This document shows, piece by piece, positions 24,221-36,998 of a stretch of DNA of 64,000 bases (position 1 is the stretch's first letter; each line of letters begins with the position of its first letter). The notes beneath the pieces were generated by a model, which was given only the letters and a program-made list of their open reading frames with translations, did no database searches and was not told where the DNA came from. The position numbers were made by a program, and so were the translations under genes. This stretch comes from Oscheius dolichura (taxonomy: Eukaryota; Nematoda; Chromadorea; Rhabditida; Rhabditidae), in assembly GCA_932521035.1 (NCBI GenBank), contig OW051494.1, positions 1,288,001-1,352,000 of the forward strand, read 5' to 3'.

Positions 24221-25905
24221 ATGAGACCTGTTCCCGTCGTAAGTTATCACCTAAAATTTGTATATTGTGATAATATTCCCAGGTTCTTTTCCTCTTCTTC
24301 TGTGCATTTCCCGGCTACGGCAAAGAAGACTGCACCCTAAATAAGCGGGAAGATCGCTGCGCTTCAATCTTTGAAGATAAACAGAATTGCCTAAATGTGG
24401 AATATCGCCCGATGCTTATGGTTTGCCCCTAAAAAATCGGAAAAAGTAGAATTATCCATTTCTAAAGGACTGTCTAGTGACGTGTAGCTCGTGTGACTCC
24501 TTCTCCTGTAGCAATCCTCAGCCGGACTCGGCTCTGAACTGTTCTGCTCTGGCTAGCCAATGTAATTCGACCACATGGGGACAGTTTATGAAGGAGAAAT
24601 GCCCAGCAACCTGTGGAAAATGCGACGTGAAGAATGCCAACATGTGCAATGATCAGGAGGACAGCATCGTCTGCTCATCCATGGAGGTAAGTACCTTTCT
24701 TTTTGAGGGCTAGAATCCTTTTTCTCCGTCCTGAACACCCTAGACCATTATCTCCGATCGAAAACGTATAACTCTCGCTTACGGCCATACCACGTTGAAA
24801 GTACGCCATCCCGTCCGATCTGGCAAGTCAAGCAACGTTGGGCCCGGTTAGTACTTGGATCGGAGACGGCTTGGGAATCCCGGGTGTCGTAAGCTTTTTG
24901 CAGTTTTTGTTTCTTATGACAACCTTCTATATTTTTGCTATTTTTCCCATTTTTTTACCTTCTCCACCTTTTTATAGTATTTTCTTCATAGCTCATGATA
25001 TATTTCAGAAATTCTGCAACTCCGTCGAATACTATGACCAAATGACAAAACAATGTCCGTCCACGTGCAATCGCTGTCCAAATAATGGAACTGAGCCTAC
25101 AGGTCGCTTTTTCTTCCCAGTGCCCATTGTCATTTCCGTAAATTTTTAGGAATTTGCCAAGATCTAGCGGACAATTGCCAAGCAAACGTCGATAAATGCA
25201 CTCATCCCAAATATTCCAGCCTAATGCATCGGATATGTCGAAAGACTTGTAATACCTGTGGAGCAGTGATTTGTGAAGATGAGACCAGCAGGTAAAATCT
25301 GCATTTTGACGGGATTTCTGGTGGGAAGGAGGTCGGAAAGGAGTTGCCTATCGAGTGGGTTCTTCAAGCCCCTTGGGAGCTATTTCCATCGGAATTTTTG
25401 ACAATACTACATGTAAAATAAAAGCAGGTATCGGATAATCATACTCAGAAGCGAGATTTTGACGTTGGTCGCCGCGGAATTGGGTTATTCCCTGTTTTTC
25501 TGCTCTTTCGCCCAATTTGCGGGGAAATTTCCCGGTCAGAGTCGGTTCCTACGATTTGCACACGATTCTGGGAATTGTAAGCATATATTACAGTAATCTG
25601 AATAGGATAGCGTTGAGAATTTTCTTCTCGGGAGCCTGTCCGACCATTTTGAGGCTTTGCCGTGATTTTTGACGAATTTAGGGTAGAAATTAGGGTCTGG
25701 AGCGGATTTTTACCAGTTTCCGAACTCTATGGTTTTTTTAATTCGTAAATTATAGTTTCGTGCCTTTTTAAAATTATAAAAATATAGAAAAATGGTTTTC
25801 AGTTGTATTCAATGGAATCAGCGAGGATTCTGCTCGAATCCCGGGTATGACACCAGCCATAAGAAGAAGTACTGCCCCAAGACCTGTAATCTCTGCAATA
25901 CATAA
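24221..25905 (+). CDS. Secreted protein with five tandem ShKT domains
   Basis: Exons 24221-24238, 24283-24420, 24468-24686, 25009-25102, 25150-25291 and 25803-25905 give 237 residues. A signal peptide (PVVLFLFFCAFPG) precedes five six-cysteine ShKT modules, each ending in a CxxTCxxC-like motif (CLVTCSSC, CPATCGKC, CPSTCNRC, CRKTCNTC, CPKTCNLC). ShKT domains are common in nematode secreted and cuticle-associated proteins; this is an ordinary host gene, and no toxin activity is implied. The third exon uses a CTAAAG acceptor; an in-frame alternative at 24450 exists. Intron 3 contains a 5S rRNA gene. Confidence 0.85.
24777..24895 (+). rRNA. 5S ribosomal RNA, plus copy inside the ShKT gene intron
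   Basis: It runs from GCTTACGGCCATACCACG to GTCGTAAGCT, 119 nt, followed by TTTTT. It matches the minus copy throughout and sits in sense orientation in intron 24687-25008, so Pol II and Pol III transcription overlap. Confidence 0.96.
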
Positions 25906-27298
25906 ATTTTTGATAAGTTTGATATTTTGATATTTTTGTATAAAATTCAATACAATTCAATAATAATAGACAACCAATAGATCTTTAATCTATTGTTTTT
26001 TGTTGATAGCAGCGGTTGTCGCGTGTGTGCTCATTAGAGAGGGGGAAGCAGAATACGTCAGAGGAGAGAAGGGGTACCCGTGAGCATACAGTCTTATCTA
26101 CAGATGGTAGGTTGGGAAGTTTCCCGAAATCTAGGGTCTAAGCATGGTGTTTATCAGTTGGAAAAGGACGAATAGAGGGCTAAAAATGGAAGGAAAGGAG
26201 CAGAAATTTAGCCTGGAAACTTTAAGAATGGCAGGGATAGAGTACCTGGGAGCGGTCGTCTGGGGATTCTGAAAAGAACGGGGGATTTGGCGGGCCAATA
26301 TGGAGTAGCGCTCAAGATTTACTATCTGAGGGTTATTATAACATGTTAAAAATGATCCTAATTAGCAGTCAATTGAAGAAATGACGGAAGGATTACTGTA
26401 GGGGCTCATGACTGCGCGCTTTCGCGAATCAGACGGCCCTGTTTTTAATGGATAGACAAAAAAATGCTTAAAATAATGTAAAAATCCAATTTTTAAAAAC
26501 AAAGAAAAGAACGCCTCCAGGACCGTCAAAAGTGCGGCTCGGGCGCCCAAAGCTGGTCAACTGAACCATTCGGCCTTTTGACTCGTTTTTTGTAAAAATT
26601 GACCATAAGACCCCGTCAGACGAACACATGGAAATGGCTAGACAATGCCCCTCCGCGGCTGGCCATTTATTTTCAGAAAACAGGCTAAAAATAGGGGGCT
26701 AGGGTATGGCTGAAGAGATTGATTACTCAGTCCCCCTACTTGTGACTTTCTTGTTTTCTCCTCCTGTCTCCTCTTCTCCAGCCAGGGGCGCCTGTCTCTG
26801 ATCTTTTGCCGTGCACCTCCGCATTCGGTCCCCTGCTCCCTATTGGTTACTGTGCCCCGGAAGAAAGAAATGCGGAGTGCCCCCCTCTTCTCGTCATAAG
26901 GTGTAGTAGTCCCCTATCAGAAGTCATCTGTTTGATCTCCCCTTCCCTCTCTGGTTCGCTCCCTTCCAAAACATGGTCTCTTGTCTCTTGCCCCCCTCTC
27001 TTCCCGGAGAGGAGTTTTCCCCTCTTCGACCCACTCTAATCAGTGTGGCTGGCCCGTCCAGTAGCTCACCTCCCGATACCCCCAATATAAAAGCTCTTTG
27101 TCCCACAACGGGAGCTACTGATAACGGGGGCCGTTTCTTCCCGTCGTCGAAAGTTTTTCGCTGGTCTCTTATCGCCGGAGAAACCATTATTTTCCTCCTA
27201 CCTCTCTACTTTTTGAGACATCAACAAGACTGGGGAACAGCCACAGCCACAACAACCACAGCCAAAAGAGCCACAACCAAAAAAGCCACAGCTAGAGG
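25906..27298. other. Intergenic region upstream of the CLN7-like gene
   Basis: The ShKT polyadenylation area lies at the left end. The rest is pyrimidine-rich on the right. Just before the CLN7-like ATG, 27230-27295 can encode a Pro/Gln run (QPQPQQPQPKEPQPKK) in a frame that closes at a TAG shortly after; it may be a leader ORF or an alternative first exon. Nothing else is supported. Confidence 0.4.
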
Positions 27299-30200
27299 AT
27301 GGTAGTCCCCGTACCAATAAGTAGTCGACGAAGCAGTGTCATCAGTATACCACCGAATAAAAAGTTAGTTTTTTTTCTTGAATTTTTTGACTAGAATAAT
27401 GAGGTTACTGTATTCTCAATCTAGATAATATGAAATCGTTTCAGGATCAGTTTCAATGAACGAGTAACACCATGGCGATCAATCTGGATATCTATCTATA
27501 TGCAATTCATTATTGGACTACAAATGTCTATATATTATATGAGCACATGGCCCTATTTAAATGAGGTATGGTTTATAACAACAAAAAAACTAGCCCTGGG
27601 AAGTTTTTTGGCCCGAATCGGAGGCGTTTTTCGAGAGCGTACCACCCACGGTGGATGGGAGCCTAAAAAACCGGGATTTTGTCTTCTTGTCGGTTTAAAA
27701 AGATTTCTCCCCGTCGTCACCTGATAACCCTCTCTCTCTCCGTACGGAAACCCCCAATAAAGACCTTCGATCATTGAGAACAGGGAAGAATCAACTGCCC
27801 CCCGGTCGCATCAGAATGCACTTGGGAAGCACTGATAGCCTGAAGACAGTCAGATGTTTTTAATCGAGAGAGACTTTTGGTGGCAGAGGGGGAAGGCTTC
27901 CTCTACCTACTATGGAAGAAAGTTTTGCTCTACTCTCTGGATAAAAACCACAAAATTTGGGTTCTGAAGACTGAAAACAAAAGATTTGAATCACTTCTCC
28001 GCATACTGTAATATTCTGCTTCTTTCTGTGCAGAAATCCAGGCAGAAAGTAGATTGTTTACTATAAAAATAACCGCAGACTGATAAAATCAAGGCTATCA
28101 TCATTTCCGCCGTTGGCCACTGTTTCCTCGAGTTATAAAGGGGAGACGGTGAGTCATTTTAGACGCCACTAGCTGATCACTAACTCAAGACTCGATGCTT
28201 AGGAAAAAAAACAAGAGGCTATGGTACAAAAACACCGGCTTCTCTTCATATTCAACCATTTATTGACTGGGATTTTACCGTAATTCGTGTAATCAGCCGG
28301 AAATCGCGAAAAACCAGGTTCGGGTCAGTAAAACGCATTTCCGGGGGAAGCGCGCCGCCTTTGCGCATTTTCAGTGCAATAGGTCTATAATCTTTGGCAT
28401 ACTGTATAATTGTCGTATTGGGACTATTGCACCGAAAAAGCGCAAAGCGGCCCGGACCTGGTTTACCGCCCTAGCCGGAAATTTCGCTGTAGGACTATAC
28501 AGAGGAGTACGGTACCGTACCATCTGCCTGTAGACAATCCGTGGCCATTCTTAACCCCCACATAGACTTTCTAGAACCCAAAATAACCCCCTAGGATTAT
28601 TTAGGGCTAATCACGCGCCTTTTTGACTTCCCGCCTCCCTCCCTCCCTCCCTGACGCCCCCAAATAACCGGGCAATGGTCAATTTTTTTTTCGGTACCGC
28701 GACCACAAAGTAGCTTCCAGTATTTTCCCCTGACCAAGAAGAACATCTGACCACATTTGTTTCGCCTTTTCCACGCCCCCATGCGATCTTATCAGAGGGG
28801 GCACCCGGTCTGTCTGATCCGTTGTCGAGAAACTTCCTCCTTTTGATATATAGAGCTACCGTAATCCAACCGTTTTTTTTTCAGTTAGATCCAAAGGCTT
28901 CTTTCTCCTTTGTCGGATGGGTCGTCGCTTCCTCTTCACTGGGATGTTCAATCGTGAGTTTTAGTTTTCATTTTATGTTTTATAGGACTGTCAGAGGTCC
29001 TGAGAAGAAAATAAAAGAAGAAATGTGTGGGATACAATCGCTTCGGGACCAGGACAGGAAATTCTAGTATTGTCTACCGTAATCCCCGTTTTTTTCCAGG
29101 CGAATCCAATATTTGGCTGGTGGAATCAGAAAACGATGTCGGTCACAGTTCCGACAGTTTTTGGCCTTGTTATCTCGAGTGTTGGTGAGCTTTCCCCCTT
29201 CTTCCCGAAAAAAGACAAGCCGTCTTTAGGACAGGTGTTCTACGCCCTGCTGCCACTGTTTCCATCCGGGAGAAAATGGGTCATGGTCGGGTCGAGGCTG
29301 ATCATCGGAATTGGAACCGGGTCCATTGCCGTGTTGAGAGCCTACGCAGCCATGGCAGCTGTACAAGAGGATAAATTGACGGCGATCTCTTACAGTACAG
29401 CCGGATGGGTACTGGGCTTGTCACTGGGGCCGGTTATTCAGGTAAGGAGAGGAATTGAGACGGGTTTGAGTGGAAAATAGGGGGAAACAATAATCTTCCC
29501 ATTTCAGGCAGTCTTCACTCCAATAGAAGGCGGCTGGATGTGGGCTGGCTACAAGATTGACATGTACACCCTGCCGCCATATTTGATGGTCATCATCATC
29601 ATTTTCTCCTGTTTTATAATGTGGACCCTCTTCCGCGAGACATATGCCGGAATAATTGAAGAGAACGAGCAAGATGGTCTGTTTTCTCATTTGACAATTT
29701 GTACCCCGATTCTAGACAAGAACATGGTCATCCCCTCATATGACCTGCCCCCGGCCCTTGTTTGTATCTGGCTCTGGGTCTGTTCCTGTATGATTTCGAC
29801 AAATATCGAAGTGTCAGTCCATTCTTCCCGTCCTTTTCTTACGGTAGTCTCTTTCCAGTCTGTCGACTCCCCTCTCCACGGCCCTGTACGACTGGAAAGA
29901 TTCCAAGTCCATTCTCTATAATGGTATTCTCGAATCAGCCGCTTGTATTGTCTCCGTCTTTATGAATTTCCTAATCGGATATACGCGAGTGGGAAAACTG
30001 TGAGTGTCTTTTTATCACAACCATTGGAATTAGGGCGGTGAACCAGGTCAGCGCCAGTAAGGCGCATTTTCAGTGCAATATGCCCAATATATCAATTACC
30101 GTATGCCAAACTCCCCTGCACCCGTAAAATATCGGCAGCAGAAAGAAGGTGAAACCGCAGCGCGCTTTGTAGCGCTTCCCAGTAAATAAGATTTCAACTG

Positions 30201-31118
30201 CCGAGATTTTACGGGTGCGGGCGAGACAACGCCACCAAGCCATTGCTCTTACTTTTACATTCTGCAAAATGCCCTCTACTTCTTCTATTTTCAGTGACAA
30301 GAGAAAGCAGATCTTTTTCGGGATAGCCGTCTTCATGGCCTATCATATCTGTACCTACTCGTGGCCCTTCTATCCAGGACCATTGGACCTGATCCCGGCA
30401 AATATGACCTCGGCTCAAGTTGGCGGCTGTGATCCGTCGTATTCTTGGTGTGAACATACTGTTCGTGTTCCCTTGTGGCTCTATCTCTTCGCTTTTGTCG
30501 TCTTCTTCGGGGTGGCCTTCCCTTTTATCGGCTCACCGTCAGCTTCCCTCTATACCGACATCTTGGGACCAAGACCACAGGTTTGTTGCTCTTTTCGTCT
30601 ATTTTCTATTGTTTTAATCGGTTTAACCAAGTTGTTGGCTTCAAAATGTTCCAAATTTTTTGCTGATTATGAAAAACTAATTTAAAAATTAGAAAAATGC
30701 CAAAAAAAAAGGAGAAACGTGGACGGAAAGTATCAATTTCTCACTGCTAACAGCTCCTTGCCCCCTGTTTACACGCGTTCATTGGCGCAACGTTACCGTA
30801 GGGTAAAAAGGCGTCTGCTACTACTCAGAGCTACCGTAATCCCCAGACCTTTAAATTAATATATTTTTTCCTTTCCAGGGTTACATGCAGGGAATGTACT
30901 CGTTCGGCGGATCAGTTGCCCAATTTGTAGCGCCCGTTCTCGCCACCTATCTTTTCCAAGAGTCCGGCTACCAGTGGATCATCGTCACTCAAATGTGTAC
31001 CCTAACTATTGCCCTTGTCCTGATGATCATCTTCTACAAACGACTCACCCCCCTGATAATGAAGCCCACAACCGGAAAAACTGCCAAATATGACCATGGC
31101 GTCTTCACCGTCATGTGA
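27299..31118 (+). CDS. MFSD8/CLN7-like major-facilitator transporter
   Basis: Ten exons (27299-27363, 27445-27565, 28885-28953, 29100-29184, 29230-29441, 29508-29676, 29716-29812, 29859-29999, 30295-30580, 30879-31118) join in phase to 494 residues; human MFSD8 has 518. Matching features: TPWRSIWISIYMQF with MSTWPYL in TM1, the loop DPKASFSFVGWVVASSSLG, ANPIFGWW, and RLIIGIGTGSIAVLRAYAAM before TM4. CLN7 is a lysosomal membrane protein, and its human gene is mutated in a late-infantile neuronal lipofuscinosis. The ATG follows an in-frame TAG, which fixes the start unless an upstream exon exists. The introns carry family-1, family-2 and family-3 repeats. Confidence 0.85.
28300..28480. repeat. 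Terminal-inverted-repeat element family 2, short copy
   Basis: CCAGGTTCGGGTCAGTAAAA at the left and CGGCCCGGACCTGG at the right are inverted, with GCGCATTTTCAGTGCAATAG and CTATTGCACCGAAAAAGCGC just inside. It lies in the long intron of the CLN7-like gene. Confidence 0.75.
28980..29068. repeat. Short inverted-repeat element family 3, copy in CLN7-like intron
   Basis: GAGGTCCTGAGAAG.. on the left is a rough inverted match to ..ATCGCTTCGGGACCAGGA on the right. The right end closely matches ACAATCGCTTCAGGACCAGG in the eEF1A intron near 60850. Confidence 0.5.
30030..30110. repeat. Family 2 element, partial copy
   Basis: TTAGGGCGGTGAACCAGGTC followed by GCCAGTAAGGCGCATTTTCA matches one end of the family 2 elements at 21035 and 28300. 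The other end is missing; a family 1 element starts directly after. Confidence 0.6.
30113..30221. repeat. Inverted-repeat element family 1, copy d
   Basis: CCCTGCACCCGTAAAATATC and GCCGAGATTTTACGGGTGCG are the inverted ends. The interior differs from copies b, f and h. It lies in a CLN7-like gene intron. Confidence 0.8.
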
Positions 31119-31189
31119 TCCTCTCAGCTTCCCGATCCTGCTTGTTTCTCCTGTGATTTTTATAAGTTACAAATAAAGATGATCTCAAC

Positions 31190-31426
31190 TTTAAAGGGAC
31201 TGTCAGGGACCTTATTGGGTTACGGTAGGCGCGCGATCCAAATTGCACGAATTCCTAATATTTTCACGGAACGGGTCACCATAGACATTTAGAAAATGTC
31301 AAAAAACGAAAAAAAAAATTCAAAAATTCGTGTTCCGCCAAAGCGCGCCAAAGGCGGAGGACGCTAGTTAGTTCAGTCGCTGCAGGACCCGCTACCAAAA
31401 AAAAGGTCCCTGACAGTTTCTTTAAA
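31190..31426. repeat. 237-bp element with terminal inverted repeats
   Basis: TTAAAGGGACTGTCAGGGAC opens it and GGTCCCTGACAG with TTTAAA closes it in inverse. There is no ORF. A further GAGTCCCTTTAA occurs at about 32128 in the matching inverted sense, so a larger nested element is possible. It begins at the CLN7-like polyadenylation signal. Confidence 0.6.
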
Positions 31427-31572
31427 AAGGATAGCAAATATCGAGCTTTTGAGGGGAATTGGGCGATGGAAAAAAGATTCTATCCTTCTTGGGCCAGGGC
31501 ACTCGGACTGGCGGCGGGATCATGGAAATAAACCACTCTTTGGCCATTTTACGGTTTCAGGACCAGAGATGT

Positions 31573-31705
31573 GCGATACAACGATACATATCGAAATTTC
31601 GATACGATACATATCGTATCGAGCACGATACATCGGCCGACGATACATATCGTATCGTATCGAAAACGATACAAGAATGGCCATATCGTATCGTATCGTA
31701 TCGAA
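31573..31705. repeat. CGATAC/GTATCG palindromic simple repeat
   Basis: About 130 bases consist mostly of CGATAC and its complement GTATCG, with repeated ACGATACATATCGTATCG palindromes. It can form several alternative hairpins and is unlike the flanking sequence. Confidence 0.85.
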
Positions 31706-32159
31706 ATGGGCAAAAATTCACGGCAAAAATTCAATATCTGTTCAGATCCCTACCGGCTGAGTTTTTGCCCAGCTGTAGACGTTGATCTACCAGCAACGTT
31801 CTGGCAGCTTTCTTCTGTTCGCAATGTGAGTATTTTCGGATTTTCTGCGGTAGGCAAAGGGAGTATATCTTCATGATTATAGACCCGGCAATTAACCCTG
31901 AATCTTGGAGGTGAATTTGATTTTCCGCAGCCAAGATTAGTGAATGCAAACTGACGGTGTACGGTGTTTAACGCCGTTGTCAAGAATTTATTGGAATTCC
32001 AGTAAATTATAGCACTTTGAACGCTTTTTTCTCCTTATCTAGACATTTTTATGAAAAACAAATTAGTGCATGATGATCAGCGACCAAAACTCTATTAAAT
32101 GAGACCAAGTTGTAAAATGTCTTGGAGAGTCCCTTTAACCATATAAAACAAAAAATCGG

Positions 32160-32460
32160 TGTCACACGGTTACCCACGGCCTGTGGCAGCTACAAAATTG
32201 CTGAGGAGCATAACTTTTGATGCCCTTTCGAATGACACCACTCCGATCTCGGGAACTGGACATGAGGTAAAAAAGGCCCTTTGTTAGCCTTTCTACAACT
32301 GTAGAAGCCTTTATATTTCTCCTGACTTCTGGCCAAAAAGATGCTGAATCCATAACCACGAGGAAGTACGTTCCTTCAATTGGTCCTATGTAGGTTATAT
32401 GGACTCGATCCCAATTGTTCCAAAGGATTTCTAGAAAACGATCCTTCGTTCATGCCTTTG
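32160..32460 (-). pseudogene. Degenerate retrotransposon integrase fragment
   Basis: The minus strand reads WDRVHITYIGPIEGTYFLVV, then MDSASFWPEV and KASTVVERL. This matches the N-terminal part of retroelement integrase cores (P-W-x-R-V-H-x-D-x-x-G-P, then a DSxSxWPEV-like stretch). The catalytic Asp of the opening motif is lost, the downstream SDNG region is unrecognisable, and stops follow. It is a relic, not a working element. Confidence 0.55.
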
Positions 32461-32833
32461 ACTGGCGCTTTACTTTACTCTCTGCTTGGAGTTGCTTTTT
32501 ATCCAATGGCCTAATAACTTTGGGAAAAGCGAAAAAAGAAAGCGCGATCCTGATTTCCTGAGCTTACCCGCTATTTCAAAATTCAAATTAAGTTTCTTGT
32601 TTCGAAATACTTCCCCTCATTCATGTCCAACCATTGATGTAACAGTGAACTCCGACGACGAGAAAAAATTGATTTCAAAAGTCAGCCCTCCGAAAACTAC
32701 TTTCTATCGCGCATGTAGGAGAATACATGGAAGATGAACACAGTAATTTCACAAAGTTTATTTTTAAGGACAAAAGCGCATCAAACATGTTAAATTATAG
32801 AAACATTTCAAAAACATCCGTAGGTGAGCAGCC

Positions 32834-33733
<900 letters not shown>

Positions 33734-34341
33734 CTATAATATTATATTGTACGGTTAAAAGAATGTAAAAGAAAAGACATATATAGCAGGATGATGATGC
33801 AACGCGTTCAAAACGGGAGCCGCGTTTTGAAAGTAAAATGGCGCCTTCAATCATTTGGAGGGGCGAAGAACGCCGACTATCCAAGATTGGTGGAGAAAAG
33901 CAATAAAACAGCTGAATTTATCGAAGAAAACAAGCTGATCAACAAGAAAAGCAAAAGAGTTTCGAATGCCGTGCATTTGCGAAGGGCGCGAGAAAAGTGC
34001 TGCGTCGCGGCCGCAATACACGTGGACGGGTTGCCGAGCAGCAGGGATTTTGAACGAATGAATTTTTTTTCTTGCTTGCGTTGTGGTCCGGTATTGATTA
34101 TCGATTTGTTTGTGTTTCATGTGCGTCAAGAATGCTGTAGAATTGTTCAGGAGCAAGAATATATTCATCGGCTTGGCTATAGAAAGTATACAGATAATTT
34201 TTGAGATCAGTGCGCGATAGATTGTTGAAACGCTGTCCGAAATTATTTTTAAACTGTCCCAGTTTCATAGTTTTCAATACGAAATAATCGCTCTCTCTTT
34301 CTTATACCGTGCACTTGGCTTGTTTCAGAACAAAGCAAACT
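33734..34341. promoter_or_regulatory. Divergent promoter region between Ran and dyskerin
   Basis: It separates two strongly expressed housekeeping genes. TGGCTTGTTTCAG ends at 34328, 13 bases before the dyskerin ATG, and may accept a spliced leader. A 137-codon frame on the plus strand here has no domain or codon character and is not called. Confidence 0.45.
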
Positions 34342-36639
34342 ATGGGTAAGAAGGAAAAACGTTCGAAAGGAGATCTCGGAGTAAGTGGATTTACACAGAA
34401 TTTTAAAATTTCGTTTCTAGGATCAACAAGCTGGAGGAAACTTTCAAGTGCCAGCATCTAATCTGGAAGCATCATTAGATGCATCGGAATGGCCACTTCT
34501 CTTAAAAGTATGTTTTTCAAAATAGCTTATAAATTTTTTTTTAGAATTACGACAAGCTAAATGTACGCACTAATCATTATACTCCACTTCCGGAGGGATG
34601 TTCTCCATTGAAACGTGAAATTAGGAACTACATATCTTCTGGCTTCTTCAACCTCGACAAACCTGCAAATCCATCTTCTCATGAAGTTGTAGCATGGATT
34701 AAACGAATTTTGAGAGCCGAAAAGACTGGACACAGTGGTACTCTCGATCCTAAGGTACGGACGAAATTGAAACTTATTTGGAACTCTTCGATATTCGTTG
34801 TTCCAATATTTCGCTTTTGCGGATTTTCTTTAGTATTTTACATATTTGGTTTTGCTATTGTTTCCGTAGTCGGACATTTTATTTCAAGAAATATGGAACG
34901 CTAAATAGAATCGCGGGAAAACTCATATTATCGTCAGAAGATAAAGAGAACCGTTATAGCTCAAATTCGAGTGTGGTCTGCAATATTTCTAGATCAGCGT
35001 GATCATTAAAGTGAAGCTTACATTGTTGTGTAAAAAGTAAATTGCACTGAATTCGATAAGCAACATAATTGGAGGGTGGAGATAATGAAAGTAAAACTAA
35101 AATGACTGGCTTTGTATGCATTGGCAGTTCAATAGTTTCCATTATTTTTTAAAATTTAGGTATCAGGATGTCTTATTGTATGTATTGATCGTACTACCCG
35201 TCTTGCCAAATCTCAACAAGGAGCTGGTAAAGAGTACGTCTGCATTTTCAAACTGCACAATCCTGTAAGTGGTGAAAAGAAGATCAAGCAAGCATTAGAG
35301 AAGGTAATTGCAACCTATTTTCTATAGTACAACTGGTTTTTTAGCTAACTGGTGCTTTGTTTCAACGACCTCCTTTGATCTCGGCGGTCAAACGTCAGCT
35401 TCGTGTTCGTACCATCTATGAGAACAAGCTTATCGAATATGATTCGGATCAACAAATGGGTATATTCTGGTAAGTAGTTGTGGATGCATAGATACAATAA
35501 GACGTTCGATGAGCATAGCAAAGAATGAAAAAGGACTTATACTATGAAATGTGGCTCGCCGAGCACCGAGCAAGTGGTTGAGAATTTCTTCAGCTTATAG
35601 TCCACTTACTAGTTTCATGGATTATTCCGGATAAAACATTCTTTCTTATACAACACAACATGCCAAATATTACCTTCATCGGGCCGATGACATCGGCTCT
35701 AATTTATTTCTTTATTGTATATTGTATATACAATATATATATTGTATATATTGTATTTTTCAGGGTTAAATGCGAATCGGGTACATACGTTCGAACAATT
35801 TGTGTTCATCTAGGGCTTCTTCTTGGAGTTGGTGGACAAATGCAAGAGCTTCGCCGTAACAGGTTTGCTCTTTAGATTCTAATTTTTAAATCGTGTTTTT
35901 AGATCCGGTATTACTGATGAACATGATCAGCTTGTTACTATGCATGACATTTTGGACGCCCAGTACTTATTGGATCATCAAAAGGACGAGACTTATATGC
36001 GTCGCATTGTTCGCCCACTTGAGGCTCTGCTCGTTCAACATAAAAGGGTGGTAATCAAGGATAGCGCTGTAAGTTATTTGATAGGTGGTGCACGTGCATT
36101 TGAGTTTTAGATCAACGCTGTCTGCTATGGAGCTAAAATTTTAATTCCCGGAATCCTTCGCTACGATAATGGAATTGAAGTCGGGCAAGAAATTGTCATT
36201 GTTACTACCAAAGGAGAAGCTGTATGTATTGGTATATCCTATACCGTTTCCGTCTACAGTTTATTTTTTAGCGGTAGCCCAAATGACTACGTCGACGATT
36301 GCTTCTGTTGACCATGGTGTTGTAGCTAAATCCAAAAGAGTCATCATGGAGCGGGATGTCTATGGAAGAAAATGGGGTCTGGGCCCGGTTGCATCTAAAA
36401 AGAAGCAGATGATCAAGGTACCTGGTTAATCTTTCCCAATCATATCTTATGCTTCAGGATGGGCTACTTGATAAATTTGGAAAGGCAACCGATAAGACAC
36501 CAGGACAGTATCATTATGAAGATTATTCTGCACCGGTAAGATTTGATTGAAATATTTTTGTACATTGTATATACAGGCTAAGAAGGAACAGGCTAAGAAA
36601 GAAATCAAGAAAGAAAGCTCAGACTCTGATTCGGAATAG
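34342..36639 (+). CDS. Dyskerin (Cbf5/DKC1), H/ACA pseudouridine synthase
   Basis: Eleven exons (34342-34380, 34421-34507, 34545-34754, 35160-35303, 35345-35469, 35764-35862, 35903-36068, 36111-36231, 36272-36417, 36458-36535, 36577-36639) give 425 residues. It shows the DKCLD start ([20 protein letters not shown]), [20 protein letters not shown], the TruB active-site [11 protein letters not shown] (catalytic Asp near residue 110), [10 protein letters not shown], the PUA domain from about residue 290, and a Lys/Glu tail. With NOP10, NHP2 and GAR1 it isomerises uridines in rRNA and snRNA in nucleoli and Cajal bodies, and supports telomerase RNA in vertebrates. The introns at 34755 and 35470 are unusually long for this gene. 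Confidence 0.96.
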
Positions 36640-36998
36640 GCTCTAACGTGATGATCTTCATGTTTCTTTCTTATTAATTTTGTTATCACACGACGTTCAC
36701 TATGTTGTTAATTTCATGTTTGTTGAACTTTTTTTGTTTGTTTACAGAATAAAAGTCTAATTCGTTTCTGGTGTTGTCTAAACTCACAAATAATCGCCGC
36801 CAGTTTTCATGATTTCAGGGCTATTTGCGTTTAGCTGTCAAGCGACGGTAACATTGGTCGCCAAATATAAAACAAAGCCAGTCGAGGGCTGGTGTGACGG
36901 CCGCCACCAATCTCCTGCTCTGAACTGCCCGTTTGACCACACTCATTGCTTTTCCCTTTTTTCTTCTGGAATAGAAACATGTAATAGAATTCCTTCAG

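Noticed and set aside
26924-27187. An 87-codon minus-strand frame upstream of the CLN7-like gene
   Set aside because: No domain or splice support; sits in pyrimidine-rich intergenic sequence.
33791-34204. A 137-codon plus-strand frame between Ran and dyskerin
   Set aside because: Lies in a divergent promoter, with no homology, splice partners or compositional support.
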